From Tricholomella constricta (taxonomy: Eukaryota > Basidiomycota > Agaricomycetes > Agaricales > Lyophyllaceae), in assembly GCA_013368375.1 (NCBI GenBank), contig JAACJP010000008.1, positions 930,001-994,000 on the forward strand: a DNA stretch of 64,000 bases, written 5' to 3'. The translations under genes and the position numbers were made by a program. Positions 1 to 22,400 of this stretch are shown here, piece by piece; positions within the stretch are counted from its first letter, which is position 1; each line of letters starts with the position of its first letter. The notes below the pieces were generated by a model, which was not told the DNA's origin, did no database searches, and was given only the letters and a program-made list of their open reading frames with translations.

Positions 1-3000
1 GGTACAAATCCACATATGAATCATCCCGACCATCAACGGCCGACGCTACCACAAAGAAAAATCGGGGAAGTATTCTGGTTGCTGCTTCGGATGCCCTTGG
101 TTTCAAATTCGGGCGAAGAAGACCATCCATCCGGCAGCCCCCAATGCCTATCATCCTTCCAGATGTCATTGAAATCAGTGCCCCTCGCCGAGACGAGGAG
201 GACGAAGAGCGCGACCGACTGCGGGACATGGCTGCGCAATCCATCGGTCTCCCCGTCACGATGAAGTCCGAAGCATTCTCGTTACACGAAAGCGTGGAAG
301 AGGTCGAAGAGGAGGCAGAAGAGGAAGGGGAAGCAGCCGTCGCAACTCCGCCCGCAGACAACGAAACCCACGACTCCTTTGATGCCGCGCCTCGGTCTCC
401 TCATGAATCGAGCCACTCCATCGTGCCGACGTCTCCAGTCATTGCTAATCGGCATCGCTCACGGTCGCTACTAGCCCACAGTCGGACCAATTCCATTTCC
501 CCTGCCCCTGTCCCACAGTTCCCCGCAACTTTCAACGCTATCAACCCCTTCCAACAGTCGGGAACCATGCTTTACAAATATTACCAACCCTCTTCACTGC
601 GCATTTTTGCTCTCTCCAAGAACTGGAGACATAGATTCATGGTCCTCTCGTCACCAACGGCGTTGTTTACTCGAAACTCGGGACCTCCTGTATCATATCT
701 ACATCTCTTCAAATCATCCGCTGGCGAGGACAAGGAGATGGAACGACTGGAGATCAACGAGGACAGTGTCGTCTTCATCGCCGAGGAGGAAGTGGGTGGT
801 CGCAAACACGTTGTCAAGGTCGGGGGCGTGGATGTTGGCGCTATGAAGAAGGAGCTCAACCACGAGGAAGGCGGGCGGACAATGTGGTTCTTGCACATTA
901 CGGACCCCGCAGAAGCGCAGAAATGGATAACAGTCATCAAAACTGCGATCCTTGGACAAAGGTTTGGGATCCCTTCTTCACACCTTGCAAATATATTAAG
1001 CACATCACAGGACTGTGCGAGCCGGTCTAGGACTACCTAGCAGCACGCTCTGTGGCGTCGAGCCTCGCGGCGACATGGATGTTATGTTATCCATGCGTGC
1101 GCAAGGTCTCATTACATCACCCACTGCTACCGCGAACCCCCGCTCGGTCCAGAATGGCTCCCCATCTTCCTCACAACAGGACCGTAACTATGCATCATCA
1201 ATATCCTCCCACCGCTCGCAGGCAACGGTCTCCAGGTCTGTTTCCTCGGGTGCTGTGTCGACGCTCAAAGGTCTGTTCACGGGCTCCTCGCGACCTCGCT
1301 CTGCTTCGCGTGCGACGTCGATCGATTCGCAACAGGATCGAGACCGAGATCCTCATGAGGACTCATTCGGAAGTATGGGCAACCATCTTCTTGGCAATCT
1401 CCGCCATAACACGGCAGATCCAACGCTGGGAACGCATTTTGTCACGACGCACGCCAATCTTCCGTACGCCGGATCTGTCCTGCCGCCCGAGAATCGTTTA
1501 GAGCGCAAGATTGCTATCGACCGTCCTATACTCTGGGCGCCTTCGGCATCGGCAGTGGAACTCACGCCTGCCAAACAGGAAAGGGCGAACAGGGCCCTTT
1601 CATTGGGAGCTTTGTCGCTCCAACCTCCTCCACGAAAGCGCTGGACCTCGGCAGGGCCCGCTAGACCCGGCCCAGACTCATTAGTTCACGCGAACAGCGA
1701 GGCTACAATTGCGCCCGATGCTGGCCCTTCAGGAGAGGCTGAGACTGAACCACCATTGGGCCCCAGCATGACAGGTTTCACTTTTGGTACGCCAGAACAA
1801 CGGCCTCGTGCTCCCTCAATTCAATCTGTGTCAACATTAGCATCGGCTGAAAATAACACCAGCATAGAGAGATCGAGTTCCAGTACGAAGCGAAGTTCCA
1901 TGAAACGATGGTCAAGGCAAGGTGTCTTGCCTCGTCGATTAACTCCTCCAAGTGGCCCTCCACCGTCCGTTCCCACCAACGCATCCCGTGGAGGACGTCT
2001 ATCTATCGACCCTCCGCCTTCAAATCGAAGTCGGGCTTCGTCGACGGGCTCCGCATCCAGTCAGAAGAGTTTCGTTTCTAGCTTGCCCTCTTTCTCTAAG
2101 CGAGCATCGGGCTCCTCAGTTCTCAGTGCCTCCAGCCTTTCACAATCCCCTCCTGTTGCTCGTCCGACTTCTAATCATAGAATATCCATGCCACCGCCTC
2201 GTCCTGCTCCAACATCTGCCCTGCCTCCCGCTCCTGACCAGGATCCACCCAAATCAGACCCATTTCCATCGTCATCATCTAAACCATCGTTCCGTGATTC
2301 CGTTGCTCATCGTGCATTTAGATTCTCCATGATCGCTCCCAAACCCCCGCCGTCTAGTGTCCTACCACCGCGCCCTGATGAAGTGCAGCTAAAGTCTCAT
2401 CGGAGAAATTCCTCTGGAAGTTACCAACATCCAACATCTCTGGATTCCATCCCTGCCTCGCCGGTTCCGCCTCCCGTGGCTGTCTCTCCGCCCTTCCCCC
2501 CTCCAATGGGACCCCTGCCGCCCACACCCGCATCCTCACAGCAAACTTCCACCACTGCCCCACACTCCCGCCCCGCTTCGCGACACATCTCCATTAAACA
2601 GCGCCTGCGCATCCTCAGCGCACCTTCGCCAACATCGGCAGCGTCCGCACAATCAACGCCTGTACAACCACCAACAGCTGACATTCTCAATGGCCTTCCA
2701 CCGCTCCATCGTCCCCCCGCATCAACAACCACCAGCACGGCCTCCTCGTCTGCCGTTATGGTGGCCTCTCCCATCCCGCTCTCCCCACCGGCAACGCCCA
2801 TCGCCGAAAAGATCACATTATACCAAAACGACCCCAGTTTTTTACAACTCCACACACCAGTCACCCCCCATCTGCCGCCGCCTCGCGCGCTCCCCACCCC
2901 GCCAGAACTATACCCGGAAGTCACGTCGCTGTCCCCCCCGCCGCGCCGGGGCTCGAAGCAGATTTCTATCGTCGGCTCGGACGTCGAATCTCCTGTGGTT

Positions 3001-3102
3001 GAGGAGGATCAAAAGCTGTCTGTGGAGGGCCCGGGCGAGCACAGGCTGATATCGCTGTCCCGCCCTGGCTCTGTCGTTTCTCTCGGGATTATGAGCATGT
3101 AG
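1..3102 (+). CDS. PH-domain, Ser/Pro-rich protein (5' partial)
   Basis: The reading frame is open from base 3 at the window edge, so the true start lies upstream. Exon A runs to 961. A 49-base GT-AG intron (962-1010) joins it in frame to exon B (1011-3102, stop at 3100-3102), giving about 1,016 visible residues. After an acidic stretch, a pleckstrin-homology domain sits at visible residues about 185-320 (nt 560-960). It contains the blocks NWRHRFMVL and HITDPAEAQKWITVIKTAIL, the latter being the typical C-terminal helix with its Trp. The remaining 690 residues are low-complexity Ser/Pro/Arg sequence with many short basic-Ser patches, probably disordered and phosphorylated. PH domains bind phosphoinositides or proteins, so a cortical or membrane-associated scaffold or signalling role is inferred. 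No catalytic domain is visible. It converges on PRP8 with 207 bases between the stops. Confidence 0.8.
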
Positions 3103-3309
3103 TAATAGGAAATTTACTCAAGTAATATTGGCGTTCCATCGAGGTTAATTATGTCGCTTTTTCTGTCTGTTGTATGCAATGCATCCATCTACGCAAAGGT
3201 TTCAATTCTAACAAGGATTAACAGAAGAATTATGAGAATTTTGTGTTCTACAGTATACAATAGTACATGAGCAGCAATATATAAAAACGACCAGCTAGAC
3301 GACAAAAGA

Positions 3310-12573
<9,264 letters not shown>

Positions 12574-12989
12574 CCTTGAGTTGACAGAAATGGAGAAAGA
12601 GTCGTAGCTGATGTAAGCAACGGCTTCCTGTCCGTTTGACCTCCGTGCACGGACCTAGAGAACCTCTTCAACACCTCCGTCACTCTCTCGTCCTGCTCAT
12701 ATCCAACTTTTCTTTTGAGTATTGATGTGGCTATTCGATATCATTGTCGGCTCTCATGTTCTCTGCAAGTTGGGACTGCGATTGCAATTGCTGGCCACTC
12801 GGAAACTTGAAATAACTCCGAGAGTTCCAATTGGCATCATGATCAGTTCTCCGTCAAGTACTTACCCTAGACTTCTTCCACCCTCAGATCCACAATTCTG
12901 CCAGGAGAAACAGTCAAGTTTTGCAACAACATACTGAAAACCGCGTCGCGTCGACGAGTAGTGGCGGTTGCACTACAACAGTGTTTCTC
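12574..12989. promoter_or_regulatory. Upstream region of PRP8, possibly a shared promoter
   Basis: This 416-base gap lies between the PRP8 start codon (minus strand) and a possible small plus-strand gene. The open frame at 12722-12937 shows no recognisable protein and no splice pattern. I identify no specific TATA or upstream element. If the small gene is real, this would be a bidirectional promoter. Confidence 0.35.
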
Positions 12990-13386
12990 ATGGACAATTC
13001 ACCATCTCAAGATATACTCGAACCAGTACATCTCGCCCTAGACCTCTCATCTGCATTCAGCGTTACCTGAATATCGTCAACGGATGACCAGAAGATGGAT
13101 GGAGAATGGGCCTCGAGCGATATTAGGGCCTTGAAAGGTTGGAGTAGGAAAGTTCTTGAGAGACAAAAGAGAAGAACAAAACAGGTGAAAAAACGACAGC
13201 GAGCACCATGAATGTAAGTCCCTTCCATGGCACTCTCGGTGTCTATACTCCGCCGCTCAACTCTAGAGACACAAGAGCCCAGTCCAGAATGAACAGAGCA
13301 GTACAAGCGTGTTTCCGTCCCCGTCTGTTCCCGTCAACGTCTTCCCGTGCGCCGCCAGTAAACGCGAGGACGAAAAGAGCCGCTAG
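12990..13386 (+). CDS. Candidate small spliced gene, unrecognised
   Basis: I do not recognise this product. Frame 0 opens at ATG 12990 (MDNSPSQDILEPV) and meets a stop at 13068-13070. The same frame resumes at 13071 and includes MDGEWASSDIRALKGW from ATG 13095. The stop would vanish if a 30-base GT-AG segment (13062-13091) were an intron, but that is very short for a fungus. Alternatively the gene starts at 13095. A donor at 13185 and an acceptor at 13266 then join in phase to 13267-13386, ending SKREDEKSR. A stronger GTAAGT donor at 13214 uses the same acceptor but would serve a different start (ATG 13208). The product would be about 65-100 residues, basic and with a likely helix. The clean splice signals suggest a transcript; the exact protein is uncertain. 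Confidence 0.25.
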
Positions 13387-13794
13387 ATCTCATCCATGTA
13401 GGTCGCATTTACAAAACTCTTGTTGGCCACTTTTGCTTTTAGGACTCTTCTGGTAAGGTAGTATGCATGTCGAGAAAAGAAAGTAGACGCCAACCGACTC
13501 GAACCAGTCCCTCTATGGTATACGCGGAACTGGATGTCAATTAATCGACGCTAAGTCCGTCTGTGAAATTTATGTGATCAAACGACTGCCTTCAACACCA
13601 GTGAGGGCAGATGGTTGTTTTGAATGATTATTAATTTTCCTTCAACCGCCGTTCTCGAGTACCTAAGCCACACGCCTTCAAGTTGTCCTACCGAACCTGA
13701 ACATGTGCATGTGTAAGAGGTTAGTACACATTGTGGTGCAGTATGTCGGATGCCTCAACAAAGGGCTTGGGGAGTCGATGGTGCTTATATACTG
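13387..13794. other. Intergenic region
   Basis: About 400 bases lie between the candidate small gene and the stop of the SAP-domain gene. I see no coding signal. A tRNA-like GGTTCGAGTC on the minus strand near 13,500 was examined and rejected. The region probably holds the 3' ends of two convergent transcripts. Confidence 0.4.
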
Positions 13795-16075
13795 CTAATT
13801 AACAGGTTCTCTTCCCAACGTGTCACATCCAAGCAACTGCATCCAAACCACTGCGATCCCATCCTCTTCGCATCCTATCTGCATCCCGTTGTCTTTGAGG
13901 ATGTAATACTCTCTTCCAGGCGTCTGCACCACAGCTATGGCGGGATGAAGTGGGGTCTTGTCTGAAGACGTGAAATGCAAGCTTTCAATGTGATGGTGTC
14001 TGTAAAATACGTGAATCCGACGTGTTGGAACGAGGTGACAGAAGAAAGGCGTACGCGGGTAAGAACAAGTGCAGGGTATTATCTCTCCGGTTATCTCGCC
14101 GAGCATGGGCAACTGGCGAAGGAATACCGTTGAAGTCTTGTTCCATTTCAGTGGAAGACATCCAGCGACCGCTGACGCTGACACGGATCGAGGGAGTCAG
14201 ACAACGTCGTGAGGCGATAAATATGAAATGATATCGGATTGGCGCGTCCCACCTGTTGCTTACAATACAAGCCAAGATATACCGTTCCGCGGCGAGCCTT
14301 TTAGCAGCACCAATTTCACCCTCGCCCTCCGTCCTTGACAGCCATGACTTGCTGATCCCTCGATAGTATTCTTCGTGGTTCGTCCATTTCAAGCTTTCCA
14401 TCAGAGAAGGCGGGCGAGTATTTTTCGAAGACAGAAGGCACTGGCTGATGTATGCGGACCAGTCTGCGCGAAGAGGAAGGTAATTCGGAGCTGTAGCCTC
14501 CTGATCTTTGTCTGGTACGTGCAGCGGCGACGGATGGCCAATGACCTCGCAGGTGGCCTCTAGAACATAGAAAACTTCTTTGCCTTTCGAAGAAGAAACC
14601 TCAATGCTCCAGCTCTCCCCTTCAACTAGTTCCTGGACGTCGATTATCTTCATCTTCTCATTCATATCATGACCGATGGACACCTGGAAAAATAAGCGAG
14701 TCAGGAGAAATCTGTCGTTCGAAGTTAATGACTACTCGCCAACTCCAACGATGCATTGAGTCTCACCTGACTACGATGATTGCTTGCTTAACATTATCGG
14801 GGCTGGTCCATATACGATCCAAGATTGCGTCGCCTCCCATAGCTTTCCCCAAGAATGAACACTGATATGCTCGTTGGCGGCTGAGTGATTCTTCTTCACG
14901 TTGCCGTAGGTATGGCCACATATTCGTCGTATTGTGGGAATATTGCTTCAGCACAAGGGTGAGCCGACGTCCAGGGAAAGCCCGCATCAGGCGGTACACC
15001 GCAGAAAGGTAAGCTATTATTGGTCGTCAAGATCAGTAGCCACAGCAAGGAGATGTATTTGTAGGGGCACCGGTCGCACACCTGCGTAACGGAAAAGGCG
15101 AGAGACTAGAGTGAGCCCGTAGAAGTCCCCAGGTGAGACAAACGAAAGGGCCACGGCAACTTTGGCCACTCTCTTCCTCTGCGACAGGGAAGGTGGCAAA
15201 GAAATAGGTTGGAGCACAACTACAGGAGTAAGCGGGAAATCGAGATAGCGCAGATACGTGAGGGGAGTTGAATCAGTTGTTGCGGTCGAAGGCCGGTCGT
15301 TCTGCGAGAGAAGAGCAAGATTCGCTCTCTTCACAAGAAGGGGAACAAAACGCCTAGGGGCAGCTCGTTTAGCTTGCACAAATGAGGTATGAGGCTCTGA
15401 AGGTACGATGGAGGTCCCAGCCTGTAATATACTGGAAGCTGACGCGTTAAGTTTGGTTGTACTGGAATCTGGAATGATTGGACATGTAGACTTGCAATGA
15501 TCGGGTCGTGATAAAATTCCAGGATTGACAGTTCTCTGTCGGGTATCAGAGGCCAAAGCAGGTAAAGGCAACAGTCCTCTTTGTTTCGTAGGAACTTCAC
15601 TAGAGTGGAAACTGGGCAATTCAGCCTTGGTTTTCTTCGATTGTTTCGTATCGAGGGGCGGTAGAATCGCCTTTCGTTTCACAACAGTGAGATTGGGAAG
15701 ACTTGTGGGCAGATTTGTAGTAGCAGCGGCAGACGAGGATGGAACAGGAACGAACGAAGGCGAAGATACAGATACCTGATATGATTTTTCGTGAATGGTA
15801 GTTGTCGGCACATTGTTGGGAGATGCTTGACTCGACGACGCGTCGTCATCGGGGTGGGTCGAAGATACGGTCTGAATCGCGTCAGCTTGCTGGTACGACG
15901 CGTCTCCAGGCCGAGAAACCGCAAGATCATGGTCGACGATTTTCTGAATAATGGCAGATTTTGCCAGCTTCGAGTACGCCGTTATCTTCTTTGCCTTGCA
16001 GATGGCTTTCAGCTGGGCAACGGTGAGTTTTCCCAGATCTTGCGTCGATATCGTTGCCTTCGCAGGTACAGACAT
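13795..16075 (-). CDS. SAP-domain protein with conserved C-terminal region
   Basis: The start at 16075 gives MSVPAKATISTQDLGKLTV. The frame is open further upstream, but those residues look like 5' leader. A SAP-type helix-extended-helix lies at residues about 15-45 (LTVAQLKAICKAKKITAYSK), a fold that usually binds DNA or chromatin. About 280 residues of Ser/Pro-rich linker with basic patches such as KRKAILPPLDTKQSKKTK follow. A structured C-terminal half is assembled from five exons. Checked junctions give the sequences YAAYLSAVYRLMRAFPGRR, ACIVSNSVSGRWMSS and LFLPAHHHIESLHFTS, and the product ends DTLGREPVN at 13795. The C-terminal half resembles a conserved uncharacterised region of agaricomycete proteins as I remember them. 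A nuclear role is inferred only from the SAP motif; the biochemical function is unknown. Confidence 0.82.
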
Positions 16076-16469
16076 GGTTGATGTCGAATGCAAGCCACGC
16101 TGGAGATTTGCAAGGTCGTAAATAGCAGTTATGCGTCGGTTTGGAGAAAGACTGTTCGGAGGCCACTGATTGTTTGACGCGGACGCGCCAAGGTAACGGC
16201 AGATAAGATTAGATCGCGCCCCCAAGTCGAAATCCCATCTTCCGTGCTCCCACATTTTCAGCTGTGATGAACGCACACAAAGGGAGAGATAAAAAGGTAT
16301 AATGAAGGATTATATACGATATCTGTACAACCGTTGTCAATGATATCTGATTAATATTTGAAGATGTCCAGTAGAGTAGTACAAAACGCGGTCATTCCAG
16401 TCCATTATCCAAAAAACGAATGCGAATGGAAAGTGTTGCAGAGGCACCTATACCCAGTGCGGAAAATCT
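16076..16469. other. Intergenic: 5' region of SAP gene, 3' region of PLD gene
   Basis: About 390 bases separate two tandem minus-strand genes. The region is AT-richer than the flanks and includes TATATACGATA near 16,310. It should hold the SAP gene promoter and the PLD 3' UTR. No gene is seen. Confidence 0.45.
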
Positions 16470-19400
16470 TCAATTATAGATCGGCAGAGGCAACAATCTA
16501 GAGAGACGTTAGCGGATATATGTTTGACTGCCATCAGAATCGTACCTGTCGGCGTTGAATAGGAAGTTATTGGCGATATCCTCACCCTCCAAGAACCGAG
16601 TAGGGAAGATGACTATAGAATGCGTACATCGTCAGATACTTGTGTCGTTAGATCAAAAGCAGCAGTCTATACCTAGATGACCATTTATTTGGCCCAAAAG
16701 TTTCTCCATCTCATCACGCTCCCATTTCTCAAAGGGTTCGGTACCTTTGGCGTACTTCCTCGGCTTCGGTTCTTTCTCTAAATTTGCTGTAGAGAAATTG
16801 GGAGTGGATGTAGTTGCGTCCTCTATGCCGTCTTTGCTTGGCCGGATATCCTCATCGGAGCCTATCTCCCTGCTTTCATCTTTTTCATCAGGGAGAGCCC
16901 CTTCATCGCCCGCTTCCGACGGGACACGAGCGACCGCTTCCGGCGTCAGGCTATCGCTAGGCTGCAGGTGGAGTGAGCATGTACCCGATATCCAAAGAAA
17001 AACACATACCCTCTTATTGAGTCTTTCATGGTGGAGAATAAAGTCTTTATACTGCTTCCAGGTCGTGATCAAATCATCCGGTATGGCGTGAAAGACCTTG
17101 CGATATATCTCCGTCTACTATTGTCGTCAAGCACAGCGATGGGATAATGGCAAGATAGAACTGACATTATGCACTGCGCTAGCGACCCAAACGTTTTTCC
17201 AGAAGACATCCGATATAGGGTCGTCGAAGCCATCAGGATCGACTTTGGGCCTTAGAGTAGGAAGTGTCCATGCTTTGCTGCTAAGTGACTTTCGAATGGA
17301 CGTTCGTGCCTCTGGCGCTACTCTCTCCTCCTCAGCCTCGTTCACGCCTGACCGAGCATGAGGAGGCTCGTCATCGGTTTGCGGTAATTTTGTAGCATCC
17401 GCGGAGGCGCCGCAGAGCGCTCCGTCATCGGTCCGTAGCTGGAGAGCATCGCCGTTCTCTTTAACGGCCCCATGTTGGTCCAAATCCAACAAACTTTCGC
17501 ATTCAGGATCCTCTTTGATGACTTGATCCTGTAAATTGTGGGTTTCGATGGTTTGTTCTGGGGGCGGCCGATGTTCTGCAACGGTCATTTCCTCAAGAGT
17601 GGGTACCATGGCATTCGTAAAACCTGGTACTTCCTTGCCTTCACTGGTGTAAGTCTTTCGTTCAGCGGCCAAAACGTCGTCGCCTGGGGTGGTGTAATTG
17701 TCTCCCAGACCCATGCCATGCACACCCTTCACCGTAGATTCATAAGCAGTCTCGCCTGTGGCGTGGACAGCTATTGAAAAAATTCAGACGAAACCTTTAA
17801 CAAGAAGCTGTTTATGTCACCTTGGCTGACGCCATCGAGAGTATCTTGAAACAACGCGCCGACGGGAGTCCGTTGCTTCGATTTCTTGATATGAGTAACT
17901 CCTTCTTCTTTTCCGTAAGCTTGCTCGGCGTCAGGATCCCAAGCTTTTTCTGTAAAATCTGGCTGCGCAGGTTCGCGCGCCATGAGGTCTTCCTCATCCA
18001 TAACATCGACGTTGACTCCGAGATGCTCTCGCATCAAACGAACACGAAGGGTATGTGCAAAGCGCCCGACTTTGAAAGGTTTTCCCGCCATGGTGCTAAT
18101 GCCCGTGAGCATATTATCCGAGGAGGTAGCGCGGCCCGCAATTTACTTACCAGTCAATCATATCAGTGTCTCGAATCACAGCTGCCAGTTCTGAATCGCG
18201 ATCCCCACGCTGGGAACGTTCGTTTATATTTGCACTCCCGATGATAGCCAAACGGTCATCCACGATACATACTTTGCCGTGTATGTAGACCTGAGAAGAT
18301 CGTCTAAGGCGACTGCATCGCGGGATCAGTATGAAACTCCTACCTGTTCCGTTGTAAGCACGTCGCCTCGCATCTTCGCCCAGTTACGGAGCGAAAAGAC
18401 CGATATATACTCATCCGGCTGTTGTACCCGATTGTCAGTTCTGAAAAAGTATGAACAGCCATCCTACTCACATCGATGCCTTCTTTGCGAAGTCGGGCGA
18501 AGATAGAATTTGATCCACGGGAAATGGTGCGATTTTGGCACTCCAGGATTATACGTATCTGTCACGCCACCCATCGTAAGATAAGTTGAAGGTCAGAGGC
18601 AGATACCAGCTGACTTACTGCGCTGGCATCACTGTGATCCACGGGGAAGGTGAACCCAGGGAGTAATGGAATCACGATGCAGCATTTCCACCGGGCGCCA
18701 TCGCGGTGTGCTCGAACAATGCGGTGCACAAGCGCATCTCCTATATTATTTTCGATTTTGACATCATTCACAATGGTCCTGTCCACCGGGAGTTCCAATT
18801 AGCCAAGCAACATGATGGAAGATGAACATACGATGTGATGAAGAATTGATTTTCAATGTACACAAAATGCTCAGACATCTGGATGGCTAATTAAAAATCC
18901 ATTAGTTGGAGTTTTCGTCCCGACGATTAAAAATAACAGACCCTTCAGGTACGCATTTTGAATCGAATGTTCGATTCTACCAGGAGTGCCCATCGACCAC
19001 GGCCCTGCGGAGCGACAAATCTGCAATTCACAGGTTCCGGTAAGCCCCATCTGATGAAGCTCCCCAGGCCTGAACTCCGGCGGAGGCAATAAGAATGGCA
19101 TTACTCGAGAATGGTTCTAAATCCGTCATTGATAAGAGAATCCACTGATCCGAACCGTAAACGGACCTTTATTCTCAGAAGATAGTTCCATCTTGAGAGC
19201 ACATGAGTTCCGTACTGCGCTGCGAAAAAGCTCCCTAATCACTAACCTTTGGACGAAGTGGCGAGCCAAGTCTCTGGCAGGCTGCCCGACCACCTGCATA
19301 GCGACATCATGCCTAAGAGAGGTTCGTATCAAATTACGGGAGAGTATCTAATTGGACAGTGACCCACCAGGGCATCCTTGGTACTTTCGTTCGGTCATAC

Positions 19401-22400
19401 ATATCCTCTTCAGGCTTGTTGAGGTCGTAAAAGTCGGATAGCCGAGGGTTACTATAGTCCTTCCCTGTGCAACTGGTGATGAGACATTACTCGCGAGGAC
19501 CACCGGAGATCCTTGGCATTTACCGGGCCAAATTTCTGGTTGTTCAGTGCCTTCCGTGTCGTCCACGAGGACATGCTGAGGAGTGTCCCATCTAGATACA
19601 GACAGGTTACACAGTGGCCGTGCGTGACGAAACATGGGCTTCGTCACCTTCCAAAACAAAGATCAAGCCCTCCCATGAATGCAATGGCTTGATCGATAAC
19701 ACACATCTTCTCATGCTGACGAGACGCAAGGAGTCAGAAAGCTATCGAACGCGGGAAAAGCAGAGTCAATCACATGGGCCCAGTAGAATGTGCCCGTCTG
19801 GAAGTGCGACGGCGATCGTTGGACCACCACGTTGGGATGCAATGACATTAGACGCTGCTTAGCATAGCTGGTATAAAAGGTTTAGTGAGATGACGAGAGT
19901 GAAATAGGGAAATATTCTTGCTTGCTATCCGTCGGAGTCGTACGGTTGGAGACCTCTTGGCTGTGAGAGAATCATCGACATGGTGTGGTGTTTCCACATT
20001 ACGGTGCTCACTATAAAATAATGTAAATCTTGACGCCTTCCTTTGCCTTCCTTTCCAAAAGCCGATCCAGCCGATATCGGTCTTTGTTGGGTCGTCTCAT
20101 TTGTAGCTCTGCCCGTCGATCCTTTCAGTTCGATGGACGCGAGAGAAAGCCATGTGGCGCTTCTTACCAGGGGAAAGCCACCAGTCATGGATGTAAATCG
20201 ATTCACATGCTAGGAGGATGGCCCGGGAGAGGTTCCAAAAGTAGTCGCGCTGGTTGGGTTGTAGTTGTGGGTGAACATACGTAGAATATCGCGGTAGTAC
20301 TCACACCATCAACGAGCCACTGAGCGGCTACGTTCAGTCGTATAGGGGCGAAGCTATCAAACCGATTGCGGCCAGTGTAATGCGATGTCGCTGCCACTTT
20401 CTCAAGCGCGGTGATCCATTGGAGCATTTGTCGCTTCAAGACCCCGAAAATGAGAACTAGAAGATTGGGAGAGAAAACCTAACCTTCGTACCTCATTGCG
20501 TGCAAAGAATTTGAGTCGCATCTGAGCATTAATGACATAGAACGTATGCTTTGAGACGTCGTCCGCGCGATTATGCCCATCTGCCTGACCATCGTGATCA
20601 CCTTCCGCGATGATTGGGTTGACATTTGTGGATGGATCGAGCATTGCAGCGGGTGTTTGGGAAGCGACCGAGGTTGACGAAGAATTGAATGACTCGTGTC
20701 CTACTTGTGTACCGTTGAATGTAGCAGGACGACGATGGCCATGAATATGGAATATCCTTGAAACGCGAGACCTGATAGAGCCAATTACCGATCGACGGTC
20801 TGTATCTGGATGTTCAGGTTCTTGCAGCCTGTCCATGGCTTTACCGGGCTGCAAACTCCCTGTATGGGTTCCATCAACGTGCAGAAGGTTGAGACCCTGA
20901 CGGTAATAACGCTTTGGTCTTTCAATGCGAAAGTCTGAATCAAGTAGGAAAACATCCCAAACATGCAACTACGCGATACGACTTGAGCGAACGAAGCATT
21001 GAAAGTGATCATCATAACTTACCTCTCCTGGCTCTTCCATCACGACAATGTAGCTTTCACGAACGGCACACCACCTGGCTTCCTTCTTGGCTCTCCAGCC
21101 AACAGATTTTCGACCAAAGCCGCCTGGACCTTTAGCCTCGATATGGAGATACCCAGCTTTATATTGGGAGCCACCGGATTGCGCAAGTGATATCGAAAGG
21201 GCGCTGATCTCCAGGAAGCCGGCCAGTCGATTAGTGGATGGGTGGAACATCTGAACAAATCTTATAAGTCCCTGTATGGATGCAAAAAAATGTGTCAACT
21301 TACTACAGCTCTGATTAAATTGATAAGATAGTTCTCTAGCGATTCACGTTGCAGTCGCGCGAAGTCGGCCTGTCCGACGTCGCGACCCTCCCTTTTCAAA
21401 AACTTGAAATATGGAAGGCCTGAGCGGAGGGTAATAAGAAAACGACACCAATCGATCAAAAAGTGACGTACTGGTGCGAGGAAATTCAGGCATCTTGTCT
21501 ACGTTGCGATTGTAAACGTTTGAAACGGTATAATGGGTATGCAACGAGAGGAAGTCGCGAAGCTGGCGATATACGACCCAACGAGCAGCACCATTGGCGT
21601 ATTCGCATTCAATGCGAAAAATAGACTTGGAACGGTGCATGGGATGCAAGCTGTCGCTAACCCGGATTCGGAGACGATGAAATAGTACCGGTATACGACG
21701 ATGGTTCTTCTCGTCACGTTCAAACCATAGACGAAGCATCAGAGTCGACAGCCCGCCAGTAATAAGCTCGTCGGTGATATTGACCTTATTTGAAGCCACT
21801 GAAGAATGTCCCGGAGTAGTAGGGTCCCGATCGTGGTTGATAATATTCGGTAACAAGGAACGTAAGCGACTCCAGCGCGCATTTCCAGGCTTGCCTTCAT
21901 GGGAAATGTGCGAAACGGAGAATGCACGTCGAATAGCTGATCTGGGAGCGGCAGCACCACTGGGACCTTCATCAACAGACATGCTTTTTGGATGTCTAAA
22001 ATTGGGAAATTTCGGGCTATGGGTCTCGGGGGTCGAGATCGCGTCGTGTTGATGGTCTTCATTGTCGGTCCCCAAATCAAAGCCAGCCTTTTCTTCCTTT
22101 GGAGATTCCTGAAACCACTTTCTGGGGTTCCAACTCTCGTCTCCGTGACGACTCTCCCTCCTTTTTCCCTTTCTATCCAGCTGCTCGCTCCCGTACTCCA
22201 AAGCGCTGCGAAACTCTGCGGGAGTAGAGAAAGGGAATTCGGACGCGTCATCTGGAACCGAGAGGTCTGCATTCTCATGATTGCTGTTCCCTCTAGATCT
22301 TGGTGGTGACGCGGGCAGTGAATAAGCGAAAGACAGCGAGCGTGGAGGTCCTGTCCTCATCGAAGGTGTGTCTGGTGGCGACTGAAAGTGGGTTGCGGGC

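Noticed and set aside
13480..13560. Minus-strand tRNA suggested by GGTTCGAGTC
   Set aside because: The would-be T-stem does not pair, and no D-arm, anticodon arm or acceptor stem could be found at the right spacing.
16076..16276. Longer N-terminus for the SAP protein starting at 16276
   Set aside because: The extra 67 residues look like translated leader. The ATG at 16075 places the SAP domain close to the N-terminus and gives a coherent start.
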